Positions 1 through 9,309 of a DNA stretch of 64,000 nt are shown here, in pieces; position 1 is the stretch's first letter, and each line of letters begins with the position of its first letter. Both the position numbers and the translations under genes were made by a program. The DNA comes from Comamonadaceae bacterium (lineage in GTDB: Bacteria > Pseudomonadota > Gammaproteobacteria > Burkholderiales > Burkholderiaceae_C): the NCBI GenBank assembly GCA_947448885.1, contig CANFPJ010000002.1:1-64000 (forward strand), in the 5' to 3' direction. The notes beneath the pieces are model-generated. The model worked only from the letters and a program-made list of their open reading frames with translations, was not told the origin of the DNA and searched no databases.

Positions 1-741
1 ACCATTCACGATCCATCATTTTGTTTGCAATGGCTTTGTCAGTCAGACCGTTAAGTTCTGGCGCCGCTGAAAAACACACGTCATTGGATGTGAGCTTCAA
101 GGTGTTTTGGCCATAAAGCATGGACGACCAATACGGGTTGGCATGGGAGTGAACCGTGCCTTTGGGACGGCCGGTCGAGCCCGATGAGTAAAGCCAAAAG
201 CCGGGGTCATCGGCCTGGGTGGCGGCCGCTTTGGCCATGGGTGGGTGGGCTTGCAAAAACGCTTCCAGTTCGATGTCTGCCGCTTGCAAGGGGGCTGCCG
301 GCTTGGACACGATCACCTGGGTCACTTCGTGGTCCGAGCGGGTCATGGCCGCTGTCAGGGTGGGCAGCAAAGCACCCGAAACCAACACCGCTTGGGCCCG
401 CGAGTGCGCCAGCATATAGGCGTAGTCATCGGCGGTCAGCAGGGTGTTCACGGCCACCGGCACCAGGCCGGCGTACAAGGCCCCCAAAAAACTGACAGGC
501 CAATCGTTGCAGTCTTGCATCAACAGCAACACCCGTTCCTCGCGGCGAATTCCCAAGCTGCGCAGCCCAGTGGCCATGCGGCGAACCCGTGTGGTCAATT
601 CGCCGTAGGTCAATGTGTGGTTGTCGTCGATGAAGGCCGGGCGATGGGCATGGTCTGCATTTCGCGTTAGCAAGAAGTCGGCAAAGTTGAATTGCTCGGG
701 GGGTGCAGGGACGTCTGCGGTTTCTTTTTGTTCGTGGCTCA
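1..741 (-). CDS. bclA: Benzoate-CoA ligase (AMP-binding), N-terminal part only; reading frame runs off the window edge
   Basis: Reverse-strand translation MSHEQKETADVPAPPEQFNFADFLLTRNADHAHRPAFIDDNHTLTYGEL...FWLYSSGSTGRPKGTVHSHANPYWSSMLYGQNTLKLTSNDVCFSAA has the AMP-binding motif SSGSTGRPKG; located 32 bp from boxD on the same strand. Identity is lost after CFSAA (about nt 62). Confidence 0.8.
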
Positions 742-773
742 TGTTGTCTCCTCCAATTCGATGCGGTTTGGTT

Positions 774-2336
774 TTATTTGAATGATGTCAACACAGCGGT
801 GCTGGCCTGTATCGCGGCCCGGCGGTGGTAGAAATTCAGGGCGCGCAAGCCGCCCAATTCTTCGCCGCCGCCGGCACGGCCGGGGCCACCATGCAGCGAT
901 TGCGGCATGACATTGCCGTGTCCCGTGTGCAGGGCGGCCACATCGGGGCTGATCACATGCACCCGTCCGTGGCTGTCGGTGAGTTGTAACGCGGCTTGGG
1001 CCAGTGCGGCATGGTCACTGCCGTAAACCGAGGCCACCAATGAGCCTTGGCCACGGCGGATGAGGTGCAGCGCGTGTGCCAGGTCGTTGCTGCGATACGG
1101 CACCAAAGTGGCCACGGGGCCGAACACCTCGGTGTCATGGACGCGGTCTGCTGCATCGCTGCCATTGGCGTCACCGGTGCCCAGCAGGGTGGGCCCCAGG
1201 CAGCAAGCCACGGCCGCATCGGCGTCCACCAGGGCGTGCACATTGCCATCGTGCAACACGGTGGTTTGGGTTTTCAAATGGGCCAAACCTTCTTGCACGG
1301 CATGGAACTGCGCTCGGTTCACCACCGCGCCCATGCGCACGCTCTCATGCCTTGGGTTGCCCACCGTGGTTTTGGCCAAGCGCGCTGACAAGCCTTGGGT
1401 CACAGGGTCATAAAGACTTTCCGGCACAAAAACACGGCGAATGGCCGTGCATTTTTGACCTGACTTGACCGTCATTTCGCGTGCCACTTCTTTGATCAGC
1501 AAATCAAAGGCCTCGCTGCCCGCGGCTTCGCTGGGCAACAGCCATGCGGAGTTGACACTGTCGGCCTCGATGTTCACGCGAACAGACTTGCGGGTCACCG
1601 CAGGGTGCGATCGAATGATGGCCGCTGTGTCGGCAGACCCTGTGAACGACACCACATCAAAGGGCTCGAGTTGGTCCATCAAACCTGCCGAGCTGCCGCA
1701 AATCACGGACAGGGCGCCGGCGGGGAAGATGCCTGCGTCCACCACGTCTTTGACCATGCGCTGGGTCAACCAAGCCGTGGTCGTTGCTGGCTTGACGATG
1801 ACCGGCACGCCCGATAACAGGGCCGGTGCGGCTTTTTCCCACAAACCCCACGACGGGAAATTAAAGGCGTTGATGAACAGCGCGACGCCGCGCGTGGGGG
1901 TGAGCACGTGTTGCGATTGGAACAAGGGGTCTTTGGCCAGTCGAGCGGGCTCGCCGTCGTGCAGAAAATGCACATCGCCCAAACCCTCGCCCATCTTGGC
2001 GTAGGTGCCCAAGGTGTAAATGCCGCCGTCCACGTCCACCGCGGTGTCGTTTTTCACGGTACCGCTGTTGGCGGTGGAGATGTCGTCGTACGCATCACGG
2101 TTGGCTTGCAGGACTTTCGCGGCTGCGCTCAACAAGGCGGCGCGTTGTCGGTAGGTGAGTGCGCGCAAGGCGGAGCCCCCCTGCTGGCGTGCAAAGGCGA
2201 ATGCGGCAGGCAAGTCAAGCCCAGTGGCATCCACCCGGACCAGTTCGGTGCCCAGCACGGGGTCGTGCAAAGCCGTGCCGGCACCTTTGCCAGCCCGCCA
2301 CTGTCCGCCGATGAAATTGGAGAGAAGTTCTGTCAT
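774..2336 (-). CDS. boxD: 3,4-dehydroadipyl-CoA semialdehyde dehydrogenase (aldehyde dehydrogenase family)
   Basis: 520 aa ALDH-family protein (FINAFNFPSWGLWEKAAPALLSGVPVIVKPAT, SGQKCTAIRRVFVP) in box gene context. Confidence 0.85.
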   Translation of the reverse strand: MTELLSNFIGGQWRAGKGAGTALHDPVLGTELVRVDATGLDLPAAFAFARQQGGSALRALTYRQRAALLSAAAKVLQANRDAYDDISTANSGTVKNDTAVDVDGGIYTLGTYAKMGEGLGDVHFLHDGEPARLAKDPLFQSQHVLTPTRGVALFINAFNFPSWGLWEKAAPALLSGVPVIVKPATTTAWLTQRMVKDVVDAGIFPAGALSVICGSSAGLMDQLEPFDVVSFTGSADTAAIIRSHPAVTRKSVRVNIEADSVNSAWLLPSEAAGSEAFDLLIKEVAREMTVKSGQKCTAIRRVFVPESLYDPVTQGLSARLAKTTVGNPRHESVRMGAVVNRAQFHAVQEGLAHLKTQTTVLHDGNVHALVDADAAVACCLGPTLLGTGDANGSDAADRVHDTEVFGPVATLVPYRSNDLAHALHLIRRGQGSLVASVYGSDHAALAQAALQLTDSHGRVHVISPDVAALHTGHGNVMPQSLHGGPGRAGGGEELGGLRALNFYHRRAAIQASTAVLTSFK

Positions 2337-2470
2337 GGTGCGCTTTCTGGGTGAAGACAGCCGAATGTGGTGTGCGCCAGGATGTCCTGGCGCACCTGGC
2401 TGCTTGTCATGGTCTCAAACATGAATTATTATGCTTGTCTGAAGATTAACACGCAATAAAAAGCATGGCA

Positions 2471-2484
2471 AGCAGTATATTGCA
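2471..2484. promoter_or_regulatory. Probable BoxR operator (imperfect TGCA-N6-TGCA)
   Basis: AGCAGTATATTGCA in the boxD/boxR divergent intergenic region; one mismatch to TGCA-N6-TGCA and nearly identical to the perfect site at 3480-3493. Confidence 0.6.
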
Positions 2485-2485
2485 G

Positions 2486-2504
2486 ATTAGGGTTTGTCCC
2501 TAAT
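2486..2504. promoter_or_regulatory. Perfect inverted repeat ATTAGGG-TTTGT-CCCTAAT
   Basis: 7-bp perfect arms with a 5-bp spacer, directly upstream of boxR. Confidence 0.6.
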
Positions 2505-2526
2505 CGCTTTGATTTGAAAGTGACAA

Positions 2527-3408
2527 ATGGCAGAAGCAGTCGATGTGAAGAACCCATTTTTGGCCGCTCTGGGAGAGCGGGTGCGTGTATTGCGCGCTCG
2601 ACGCGGGATGACGCGCAAGGCGGTGGCCATGGCGGCCGGTGTGTCCGAAAGACATTTGGCCAGCCTTGAATATGGCGAAGGCAATGCTTCGATCTTGGTC
2701 TTGTTGCAAGTGGCCGGTGCTTTGCAGTGCACGCTGGCGGAGTTGTTGGGCGATGTCACCACCACCTCTCCTGAATGGTTGTTGCTGCGTGAAATGCTGG
2801 GCCCGCGCAGCGAGGCTGAATTGCGCCGCGTGCGCGTGAACATTGCAGAGATGTTTGGCGCCACCACCGACGCTGCGCGAACCCATCGAATCGCTTTGAT
2901 TGGCTTGAGGGGGGCGGGTAAATCCACTTTGGGTGCCCGCTTGGCCGCCGACTTGGGCTACGCGTTTGTCGAGCTGAGTCGCGAGATCGAGAGGTTTGCC
3001 GGCTGCAGCATTTCTGAAATCCACAACCTCTACGGCACCCATGCGTACCGCAGATACGAGCGGCGTGCATTGGAGGAGACGATTCAAGTCTATCCAGAGG
3101 TGGTGATTGCCACCCCAGGCGGTTTGGTGTCAGACACCGCGACCTTCAATGAAATGCTTTCCCACTGCTACACGGTGTGGTTGCAAGCCAAACCAGAGGA
3201 CCATTTGTCACGCGTTGCCGCCCAAGGCGATATGCGCCCCATGGCGGGCAGTGCGCAGGCCATTGAAGACCTGAAGATGATCTTGCAAGGTCGCTCAGAG
3301 TTTTATGCCAAAGCGGACATGGTGCTGGACACCAGCGCCCAAGCCCTGGAGGAAAGCTTCCAAATCTTGCGTTCACGTTTGAGGTCGGTCATGAAAATGC
3401 CCTTGTGA
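2527..3408 (+). CDS. boxR: BoxR-type transcriptional regulator: XRE HTH plus shikimate-kinase-like domain
   Basis: N-terminal HTH (VRVLRARRGMTRKAVAMAAGVSERHLASLEYGEGNASI) fused to a P-loop kinase-like domain (IALIGLRGAGKSTLGARLAADLGYAFVELSREIE); located between boxD and boxCBA. Confidence 0.92.
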   Translation: MAEAVDVKNPFLAALGERVRVLRARRGMTRKAVAMAAGVSERHLASLEYGEGNASILVLLQVAGALQCTLAELLGDVTTTSPEWLLLREMLGPRSEAELRRVRVNIAEMFGATTDAARTHRIALIGLRGAGKSTLGARLAADLGYAFVELSREIERFAGCSISEIHNLYGTHAYRRYERRALEETIQVYPEVVIATPGGLVSDTATFNEMLSHCYTVWLQAKPEDHLSRVAAQGDMRPMAGSAQAIEDLKMILQGRSEFYAKADMVLDTSAQALEESFQILRSRLRSVMKMPL

Positions 3409-3450
3409 ACGGCGTACCTGTGAGGTCAATGGGGATAGTGTTTACCCTAA

Positions 3451-3464
3451 TGCATAAAAATGCA
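3451..3464. promoter_or_regulatory. Probable BoxR operator TGCA-N6-TGCA
   Basis: TGCATAAAAATGCA in the boxR-boxC intergenic region. Confidence 0.65.
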
Positions 3465-3479
3465 TGTTTAAAATAAAAA

Positions 3480-3493
3480 TGCAGTATACTGCA
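3480..3493. promoter_or_regulatory. Probable BoxR operator TGCA-N6-TGCA
   Basis: TGCAGTATACTGCA, a fully palindromic 14-mer, 29 bp downstream of the first site. Confidence 0.7.
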
Positions 3494-3558
3494 ATCACGA
3501 GGTCGGAAACCTCTCCCCATTCAACCGCATGTGCCCCATTCAACCAGGAGACCGAGAC

Positions 3559-5226
3559 ATGAGCCCAAACACCAGCGTCAATTACATGATCGAGCCCAGC
3601 CAATACCAACATTGGTCGGTGAAATACGAGGGTGAGACCGCCACCTTGCAACTCAACATCAACGAAGACGGCGGCATTCGCCCTGGGTACAAACTCAAGC
3701 TCAACAGTTACGACCTGGGGGTGGATATTGAGTTGTACGACGCCTTGAACCGGATTCGCTTTGAGCACCCCGAAGTCAAAAGCGTGGTCGTGACCAGTTT
3801 GAAGGACCGCATCTTTTGTTCTGGTGCCAACATCTTCATGCTCGGGGTATCGACCCATGCTTGGAAGGTGAACTTCTGCAAATTCACCAACGAGACACGC
3901 AACGGCATCGAGGACAGCAGCCGCCACAGCGGTTTGAAGTTTGTCGCGGCCGTCAACGGTGCATGCGCGGGCGGGGGCTACGAATTGGCATTGGCGTGTG
4001 ACGAGATCGTGTTGGTGGACGACCGCTCATCGGCCGTGTCCTTGCCCGAGGTGCCGCTCCTGGGGGTGTTGCCCGGCACAGGTGGGTTGACCCGCGTGAC
4101 CGACAAGCGCAAAGTGCGCCACGATCATGCAGACATCTTCTGCACCAGTGTGGAAGGCGTGCGCGGCCAGCGTGCGGTGGATTGGCGCTTGGTCGATGAA
4201 GTCGCCAAGCCTGCACAGTTCCAAGCGGCGGTGATGGCCCGCGCCAACCAGCCAGCAGCCCACTGCAAGCGGCCCGGCTTATCAGCCGTGGGTCAAGGGG
4301 TGGCACTGACCCCGCTGCAACGGGTGATAGGAGCGGACAGCATCAACTATGAATACGTGAACGTGGCCATCGACCGCGCCAAACGCACCGCCACATTGAC
4401 CGTGCATGCCCCCAAAGCGGCATTGCCGCAAGACCTGAATGCCATCTTGGCCGCTGGTGCCCATTGGTACCCGCTGCAAATGGCGCGTGAATTGGATGAC
4501 GCCATTTTGAATTTGCGCACCAACGAGCTCGACATGGGCACTTGGCTGATCAAAACAGCCGGTGACGCCAATCTGGCTTTGCAAAGCGATGCCATCTTGG
4601 CCCAGCACCAAGACCACTGGTTTGTCAACGAAACCATTGGCATGTTGCGCCGCACGCTGGCGCGTGTGGATGTGACATCGCGCTCCCTGTTCGCCCTGAT
4701 CGATGAAGGTTCCTGCTTTGCAGGCACCTTGGCTGAGCTGGCATTGGCCGCAGACCGGGCCTACATGCTGGACTTGCCCGACAGCCCCGAAAAAGCACCG
4801 CATTTGGCATTGAGTGAAATGAACTTTGGCTTCTTCCCCATGGTCAACCACCAATCGCGTTTGCAACGCCGCTTCTACGAAGAGGTGGGGCCGCTTGAAA
4901 ATGCACGTGGCGTGATTGGTCAATCGCTGGATGCCACCAAAGCCTTGGCCTTGGGCTTGGTGACCGCTGCACCAGACGACATTGACTGGGCAGACGAAAT
5001 CCGTTTGGCCGTGGAAGAGCGAGCAGCGATGTCGCCCGACAGCTTGACGGGCTTGGAAGCCAACTTGCGTTTTGCCCAAAAAGAAAGCATGGAGACACGC
5101 ATCTTTGGGCGCTTGTCCGCTTGGCAAAACTGGATCTTCAACCGCCCCAATGCGGTTGGTGAAAAAGGTGCTTTGAAGGTTTATGGCAAAGGCGAAAAAG
5201 CCGCTTTCGACATGAACCGCGTTTGA
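3559..5226 (+). CDS. boxC: Benzoyl-CoA-dihydrodiol lyase / 2,3-epoxybenzoyl-CoA dihydrolase
   Basis: Crotonase-superfamily protein of about 555 aa (FVAAVNGACAGGGYELALACDEI, GTGGLTRVTDKRKVRHD); box context; start ATG at 3559 after a purine-rich RBS. Confidence 0.93.
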   Translation: MSPNTSVNYMIEPSQYQHWSVKYEGETATLQLNINEDGGIRPGYKLKLNSYDLGVDIELYDALNRIRFEHPEVKSVVVTSLKDRIFCSGANIFMLGVSTHAWKVNFCKFTNETRNGIEDSSRHSGLKFVAAVNGACAGGGYELALACDEIVLVDDRSSAVSLPEVPLLGVLPGTGGLTRVTDKRKVRHDHADIFCTSVEGVRGQRAVDWRLVDEVAKPAQFQAAVMARANQPAAHCKRPGLSAVGQGVALTPLQRVIGADSINYEYVNVAIDRAKRTATLTVHAPKAALPQDLNAILAAGAHWYPLQMARELDDAILNLRTNELDMGTWLIKTAGDANLALQSDAILAQHQDHWFVNETIGMLRRTLARVDVTSRSLFALIDEGSCFAGTLAELALAADRAYMLDLPDSPEKAPHLALSEMNFGFFPMVNHQSRLQRRFYEEVGPLENARGVIGQSLDATKALALGLVTAAPDDIDWADEIRLAVEERAAMSPDSLTGLEANLRFAQKESMETRIFGRLSAWQNWIFNRPNAVGEKGALKVYGKGEKAAFDMNRV

Positions 5227-5313
5227 TGTTTTGCGTTGTGCGGAAGGCTTCCCGGTGGTGCCTGCTGCAACCGAAATATTCCCCCACCGTTGCGTCAATT
5301 TCTGGAGAACCGC

Positions 5314-6741
5314 ATGTCTGCCATCAACTACAGCGAAAAAATACCCAACAACGTCAACCTGGCCGAAGACCGCACGCTGCAACGCGCGCTCGAACAATGG
5401 CAGCCCAACTTCATCAACTGGTGGGACGACATGGGCCCCGAAGGCTCCACTGACATGGACGTTTACCTGCGCACCGCCATCAGCGTCGACCCGCAAGGCT
5501 GGGCCCAGTTTGGCCACGTCAAGATGCGCGACTACCGCTGGGGCGTGTTTTTGAACCCAGGCGAGCAAGACCGCAAGATCCACTTCGGTGACCACATCGG
5601 TGAAAAGGCCTGGCAAGACGTGCCTGGCGAGCACCGCGCCAACCTGCGCCGCATCATCGTGACGCAAGGCGACACCGAGCCGGCATCGGTCGAGCAGCAG
5701 CGCCACCTGGGCCTCACCGCCCCCAGCATGTACGACCTGCGCAACCTGTTCCAAATCAATGTGGAAGAAGGCCGTCACCTGTGGGCCATGGTCTATCTGT
5801 TGCACAAATACTTCGGCAAAGATGGCCGCGAAGAAGCCGATGCCTTGCTCCAGCGCAACAGCGGCAATGAAGACAATCCGCGCATCTTGCAGGCGTTCAA
5901 TGAGAAGACTCCCGACTGGTTGAGCTTCTTCATGTTCACCTACTTCACCGACCGAGACGGCAAGTTCCAGTTGTGTTCCTTGGCCGAGTCCGCTTTTGAC
6001 CCCTTGGCGCGCACCACCAAGTTCATGTTGACCGAAGAGGCGCACCACATGTTTGTGGGCGAGTCGGGCGTGAGCCGCACCATCCAGCGCACCGTGGAAG
6101 TGATGAACCAGCTCAAAACCGACGACGTGGCCAAGTTGCGCGCCGCTGGTGTGATCGATTTGCCCACCATCCAGCGCTACATCAACTTCCATTTCTCGGT
6201 GACCATCGACTTGTTCGGTGCCGACCAATCGTCCAACGCCGCCACCTTCTACAGCTCGGGTCTGAAAGGCCGCTACGAAGAAAGCAAGCGTGGAGATGAC
6301 CACGTCTTGAAGGGCAACAGCTACAAAATTTTGTCGGTGGAAGACGGCAAGCTGGTCGAAAAAGAAGTGCCGATGCTCAACGCGCTGAACGAAGTGCTGC
6401 GCGACGACTACATCACCGACTCCGTCAGTGGCATTGACCGCTGGAACCGCGTGATCACCAAGGCGGGCATCCCCTTCACATTGAAGGCGCCGCACAAAGC
6501 GTTTCACCGCAACATCGGTTCTTTGTCGGGCTCCAACATCACGCCCGATGGCCAAGTGGTCACCAAAGCCGAGTGGATGGCCCAAGTCGGCGAGTGGTTG
6601 CCCAGCAACGAAGACCGCGCTTTTGTCGCCAGCCTGATGGGCCGTGTGGTAGAACCCGGAAAATTCGCCAATTGGATTGCGCCGCCCGTCATGGGCATCA
6701 ACCGCCAGCCCGTGAATTTTGACTATGTTCGTTTCAACTGA
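5314..6741 (+). CDS. boxB: Benzoyl-CoA 2,3-epoxidase subunit BoxB
   Basis: MSAINYSEKIPNNVNLAEDRTLQRALEQWQPNFINWWDDMGPEGS..., di-iron protein with EEAHHM motif. Confidence 0.95.
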   Translation: MSAINYSEKIPNNVNLAEDRTLQRALEQWQPNFINWWDDMGPEGSTDMDVYLRTAISVDPQGWAQFGHVKMRDYRWGVFLNPGEQDRKIHFGDHIGEKAWQDVPGEHRANLRRIIVTQGDTEPASVEQQRHLGLTAPSMYDLRNLFQINVEEGRHLWAMVYLLHKYFGKDGREEADALLQRNSGNEDNPRILQAFNEKTPDWLSFFMFTYFTDRDGKFQLCSLAESAFDPLARTTKFMLTEEAHHMFVGESGVSRTIQRTVEVMNQLKTDDVAKLRAAGVIDLPTIQRYINFHFSVTIDLFGADQSSNAATFYSSGLKGRYEESKRGDDHVLKGNSYKILSVEDGKLVEKEVPMLNALNEVLRDDYITDSVSGIDRWNRVITKAGIPFTLKAPHKAFHRNIGSLSGSNITPDGQVVTKAEWMAQVGEWLPSNEDRAFVASLMGRVVEPGKFANWIAPPVMGINRQPVNFDYVRFN

Positions 6742-6763
6742 ACCCCGATAAGGCGCCTTGGCC

Positions 6764-8035
6764 ATGAATGCACCTGCCGAACTGTTCAACCAGCATTTGA
6801 TTGACCCGGAAATATGCATCCGGTGCAACACCTGCGAGGCCACGTGTCCGGTGGGTGCCATCACGCATGACAGCCGCAACTACGTGGTGATGGCCGATAA
6901 GTGCAATTTCTGCATGGCCTGTGTGCCACCGTGCCCCACCGGCTCGATTGACAACTGGCACATGCGGCCCAAATCTTCGGCGTACACCCTGGAGGAACAA
7001 TTCTCTTGGGACGATTTGCCCCCTGTGCTGTCGGAGACCGAGTTGTTGGCCATGGGTGCAGATGCGTCTGCGGTCGCCACAGTGTCGGCAGAAGTGAGCG
7101 CCCAAAGCGCCGCATCCACCAGCCCCAGCGAGGTGTTCCATTCGGCCGCCTATGGTGCCACTGTGCCGCCTTGGTCTGCCGCCCATCCGTACACCAACTT
7201 GCATGGTCCCAAGGCGCCGATCAGCGCCACCGTGGTGGGCAATGTGCAAGTGAACGAAGCGGGCACAACCAACGAAACCCACCACATCGTCTTGGACTTT
7301 GGCCCCATGCCCTTCCCCGCCTTGGAAGGCCAATCCATTGGCATCGTGCCCCCAGGTGTCGATGCGCAAGGCAAGCCGCACCATGCGCGCCAGTATTCAA
7401 TTGCCAGCCCGCGCAATGGCGAGCGACCCGGCTACAACAACCTGTCGATCACGGTGAAACGGGTGGTGGAGGACCACGCGGGCCAGCCGGTCAAGGGCGT
7501 GGCATCCAATTATTTGTGCGACCTCCAAACAGGCGATTCTGTTCAGGTGATTGGCCCCTTTGGCAGCAGCTTCTTGATGCCCAATCACCCCAAGTCCCAC
7601 ATCGTGATGATTTGCACAGGCACCGGCAGCGCGCCCATGCGTGCGATGACCGAGTGGCGTCGGCGCTTGCGCCAAAGCGGCAAGTTTGAAGGCGGAAAAC
7701 TCATGCTCTTCTTTGGCGCGCGCACCCCAAAAGAGTTGCCTTACTTTGGCCCCTTGCAAAAGCTGCCCAAAGACTTCATTGACATCAACTTCGCGTTCTC
7801 GCGCGAAGCGGGCCAAACCAAACGCTATGTGCAAGACCTGATGCGCGAACGCAGTGCCGACTTGGTGGCCTTGCTCAAAGATCCCAACACCTACATCTAT
7901 GTCTGCGGCTTGAAGAGCATGGAAGAAGGCGTGGTGCTGGCCTTGCGGGATGTGGTCACCCAAGCGGGCCTGAATTGGGAAAGCCTGGGGTCATCCCTCA
8001 AGCAAGAAGGCCGCTTGCACTTGGAAACCTATTGA
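6764..8035 (+). CDS. boxA: Benzoyl-CoA 2,3-epoxidase reductase subunit BoxA
   Basis: Two 4Fe-4S motifs ([28 protein letters not shown]) and a C-terminal FAD/NADP reductase domain ([22 protein letters not shown]). Confidence 0.93.
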   Translation: MNAPAELFNQHLIDPEICIRCNTCEATCPVGAITHDSRNYVVMADKCNFCMACVPPCPTGSIDNWHMRPKSSAYTLEEQFSWDDLPPVLSETELLAMGADASAVATVSAEVSAQSAASTSPSEVFHSAAYGATVPPWSAAHPYTNLHGPKAPISATVVGNVQVNEAGTTNETHHIVLDFGPMPFPALEGQSIGIVPPGVDAQGKPHHARQYSIASPRNGERPGYNNLSITVKRVVEDHAGQPVKGVASNYLCDLQTGDSVQVIGPFGSSFLMPNHPKSHIVMICTGTGSAPMRAMTEWRRRLRQSGKFEGGKLMLFFGARTPKELPYFGPLQKLPKDFIDINFAFSREAGQTKRYVQDLMRERSADLVALLKDPNTYIYVCGLKSMEEGVVLALRDVVTQAGLNWESLGSSLKQEGRLHLETY

Positions 8036-8116
8036 TGCGGTGGCACCGCTGACCCAAAAGCCCGCTTTATGATGCCTGGACAAGTCCAAGGGGCGGCTTG
8101 TCAGCGAAAGGCCATG

Positions 8117-9301
8117 ATGAAAAATTCAGTGTTGGTGGCGGGCGTGGGCATGGTGCCCTTTGCCAAGCCCAGTGCGGCGCAGCCGTATCCGGTGATGGCT
8201 TCTGAGGCGGTGCGCTTGGCCTTGCACGATGCCGGCTTGGGCTACGCCGATGTGCAACAGGCCTATGTGGGTTATGTGTACGGCGACTCCACCGCCGGCC
8301 AGCGCGCTTTGTACGAGGTGGGCATGACGGGCATTCCCATCGTCAATGTCAACAACAACTGCTCCACAGGGTCTACGGCCCTGTATTTGGCCCGCCAAGC
8401 CGTGGCGTCGGGGGCCGTGGAATGCGCCTTGGCCTTGGGCTTTGAGCAAATGACCCCTGGTGCCTTGGGCGTGCAGTTCCCGGACCGTGCGAGCCCATTT
8501 GATCGGTTTGACGAAGCCACCCAAGCCCTGGTGGGGCATGCCGAAATTCCCTTGGCGCTGCGCTACTTTGGCGGGGCAGGTTTGGCCCACATGAATGAAT
8601 TTGGCACGCCGCTGGAGACCTTTGCCAAGATCCGCGCCAAGGCCAGCCGCCATGCCGCGAACAACCCCTTGGCTCTGTTCCGCGATGAGGTGACGACCGA
8701 ACAGGTGATGGCCTCGCCCATGTTGTGGCCCGGGGTGATGACCCGCTTGATGGCCTGCCCGCCCACCTGCGGCGCGGCGGCTGCCCTTGTGTGCAGCCCA
8801 GCGTTTGCCCAACAACATGGGCTGGCCCCCAGCGTGCGCATCCGCGCCCAGGCCATGACCACCGACCGCGCCCGCACCTTTGAAGCCCAGGACATGCGCG
8901 AAGTGGTGGGCTTTGGCATGGCCCAAGCAGCGGCCACGGCGGTGTACGAAGCGGCTGGCGTGGGCCCAAAAGACATCGACGTGGTGGAGCTGCACGACTG
9001 CTTTGCCCAAAACGAATTGCTGTCATACGAAGCGCTGGGTTTGTGCCCACGCGGCGGGGCGCAACAATTTGTCGACGATGGCGACAACACCTACGGCGGC
9101 CAGGTGGTGACCAACCCCTCGGGCGGTTTGCTCAGCAAAGGCCATCCCTTGGGGGCCACCGGCTTGGCGCAATGCACAGAATTGGTCCAGCAGTTGCGCG
9201 GCACCGCAGGGCGCCGCCAGGTGGCCGGGGCTCGACTGGCCTTGCAACACAACCTCGGTCTGGGCGGGGCCTGTGTGGTCACGATGTACGAACGGGTTTG
9301 A
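8117..9301 (+). CDS. Thiolase-like lipid-transfer protein / acetyl-CoA acetyltransferase (SCP-x type)
   Basis: NNNCSTGSTALYLARQAV active-site region; C-terminal NPSGGLLSKGHPLGATG. Confidence 0.85.
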   Translation: MKNSVLVAGVGMVPFAKPSAAQPYPVMASEAVRLALHDAGLGYADVQQAYVGYVYGDSTAGQRALYEVGMTGIPIVNVNNNCSTGSTALYLARQAVASGAVECALALGFEQMTPGALGVQFPDRASPFDRFDEATQALVGHAEIPLALRYFGGAGLAHMNEFGTPLETFAKIRAKASRHAANNPLALFRDEVTTEQVMASPMLWPGVMTRLMACPPTCGAAAALVCSPAFAQQHGLAPSVRIRAQAMTTDRARTFEAQDMREVVGFGMAQAAATAVYEAAGVGPKDIDVVELHDCFAQNELLSYEALGLCPRGGAQQFVDDGDNTYGGQVVTNPSGGLLSKGHPLGATGLAQCTELVQQLRGTAGRRQVAGARLALQHNLGLGGACVVTMYERV

Positions 9302-9309
9302 CGGCCTTT

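Noticed and set aside
3559-5226. Possible compensated frameshift in BoxC near 4230-4310 (ANQPAAHCKRPGLSAVGQG)
   Set aside because: The alternative frames there do not restore a more BoxC-like sequence; probably a variable linker.
4282-6879. 865-aa minus-strand ORF
   Set aside because: Antisense to boxC/boxB; low-complexity His/Gly/Val-rich composition typical of shadow ORFs in high-GC coding DNA.
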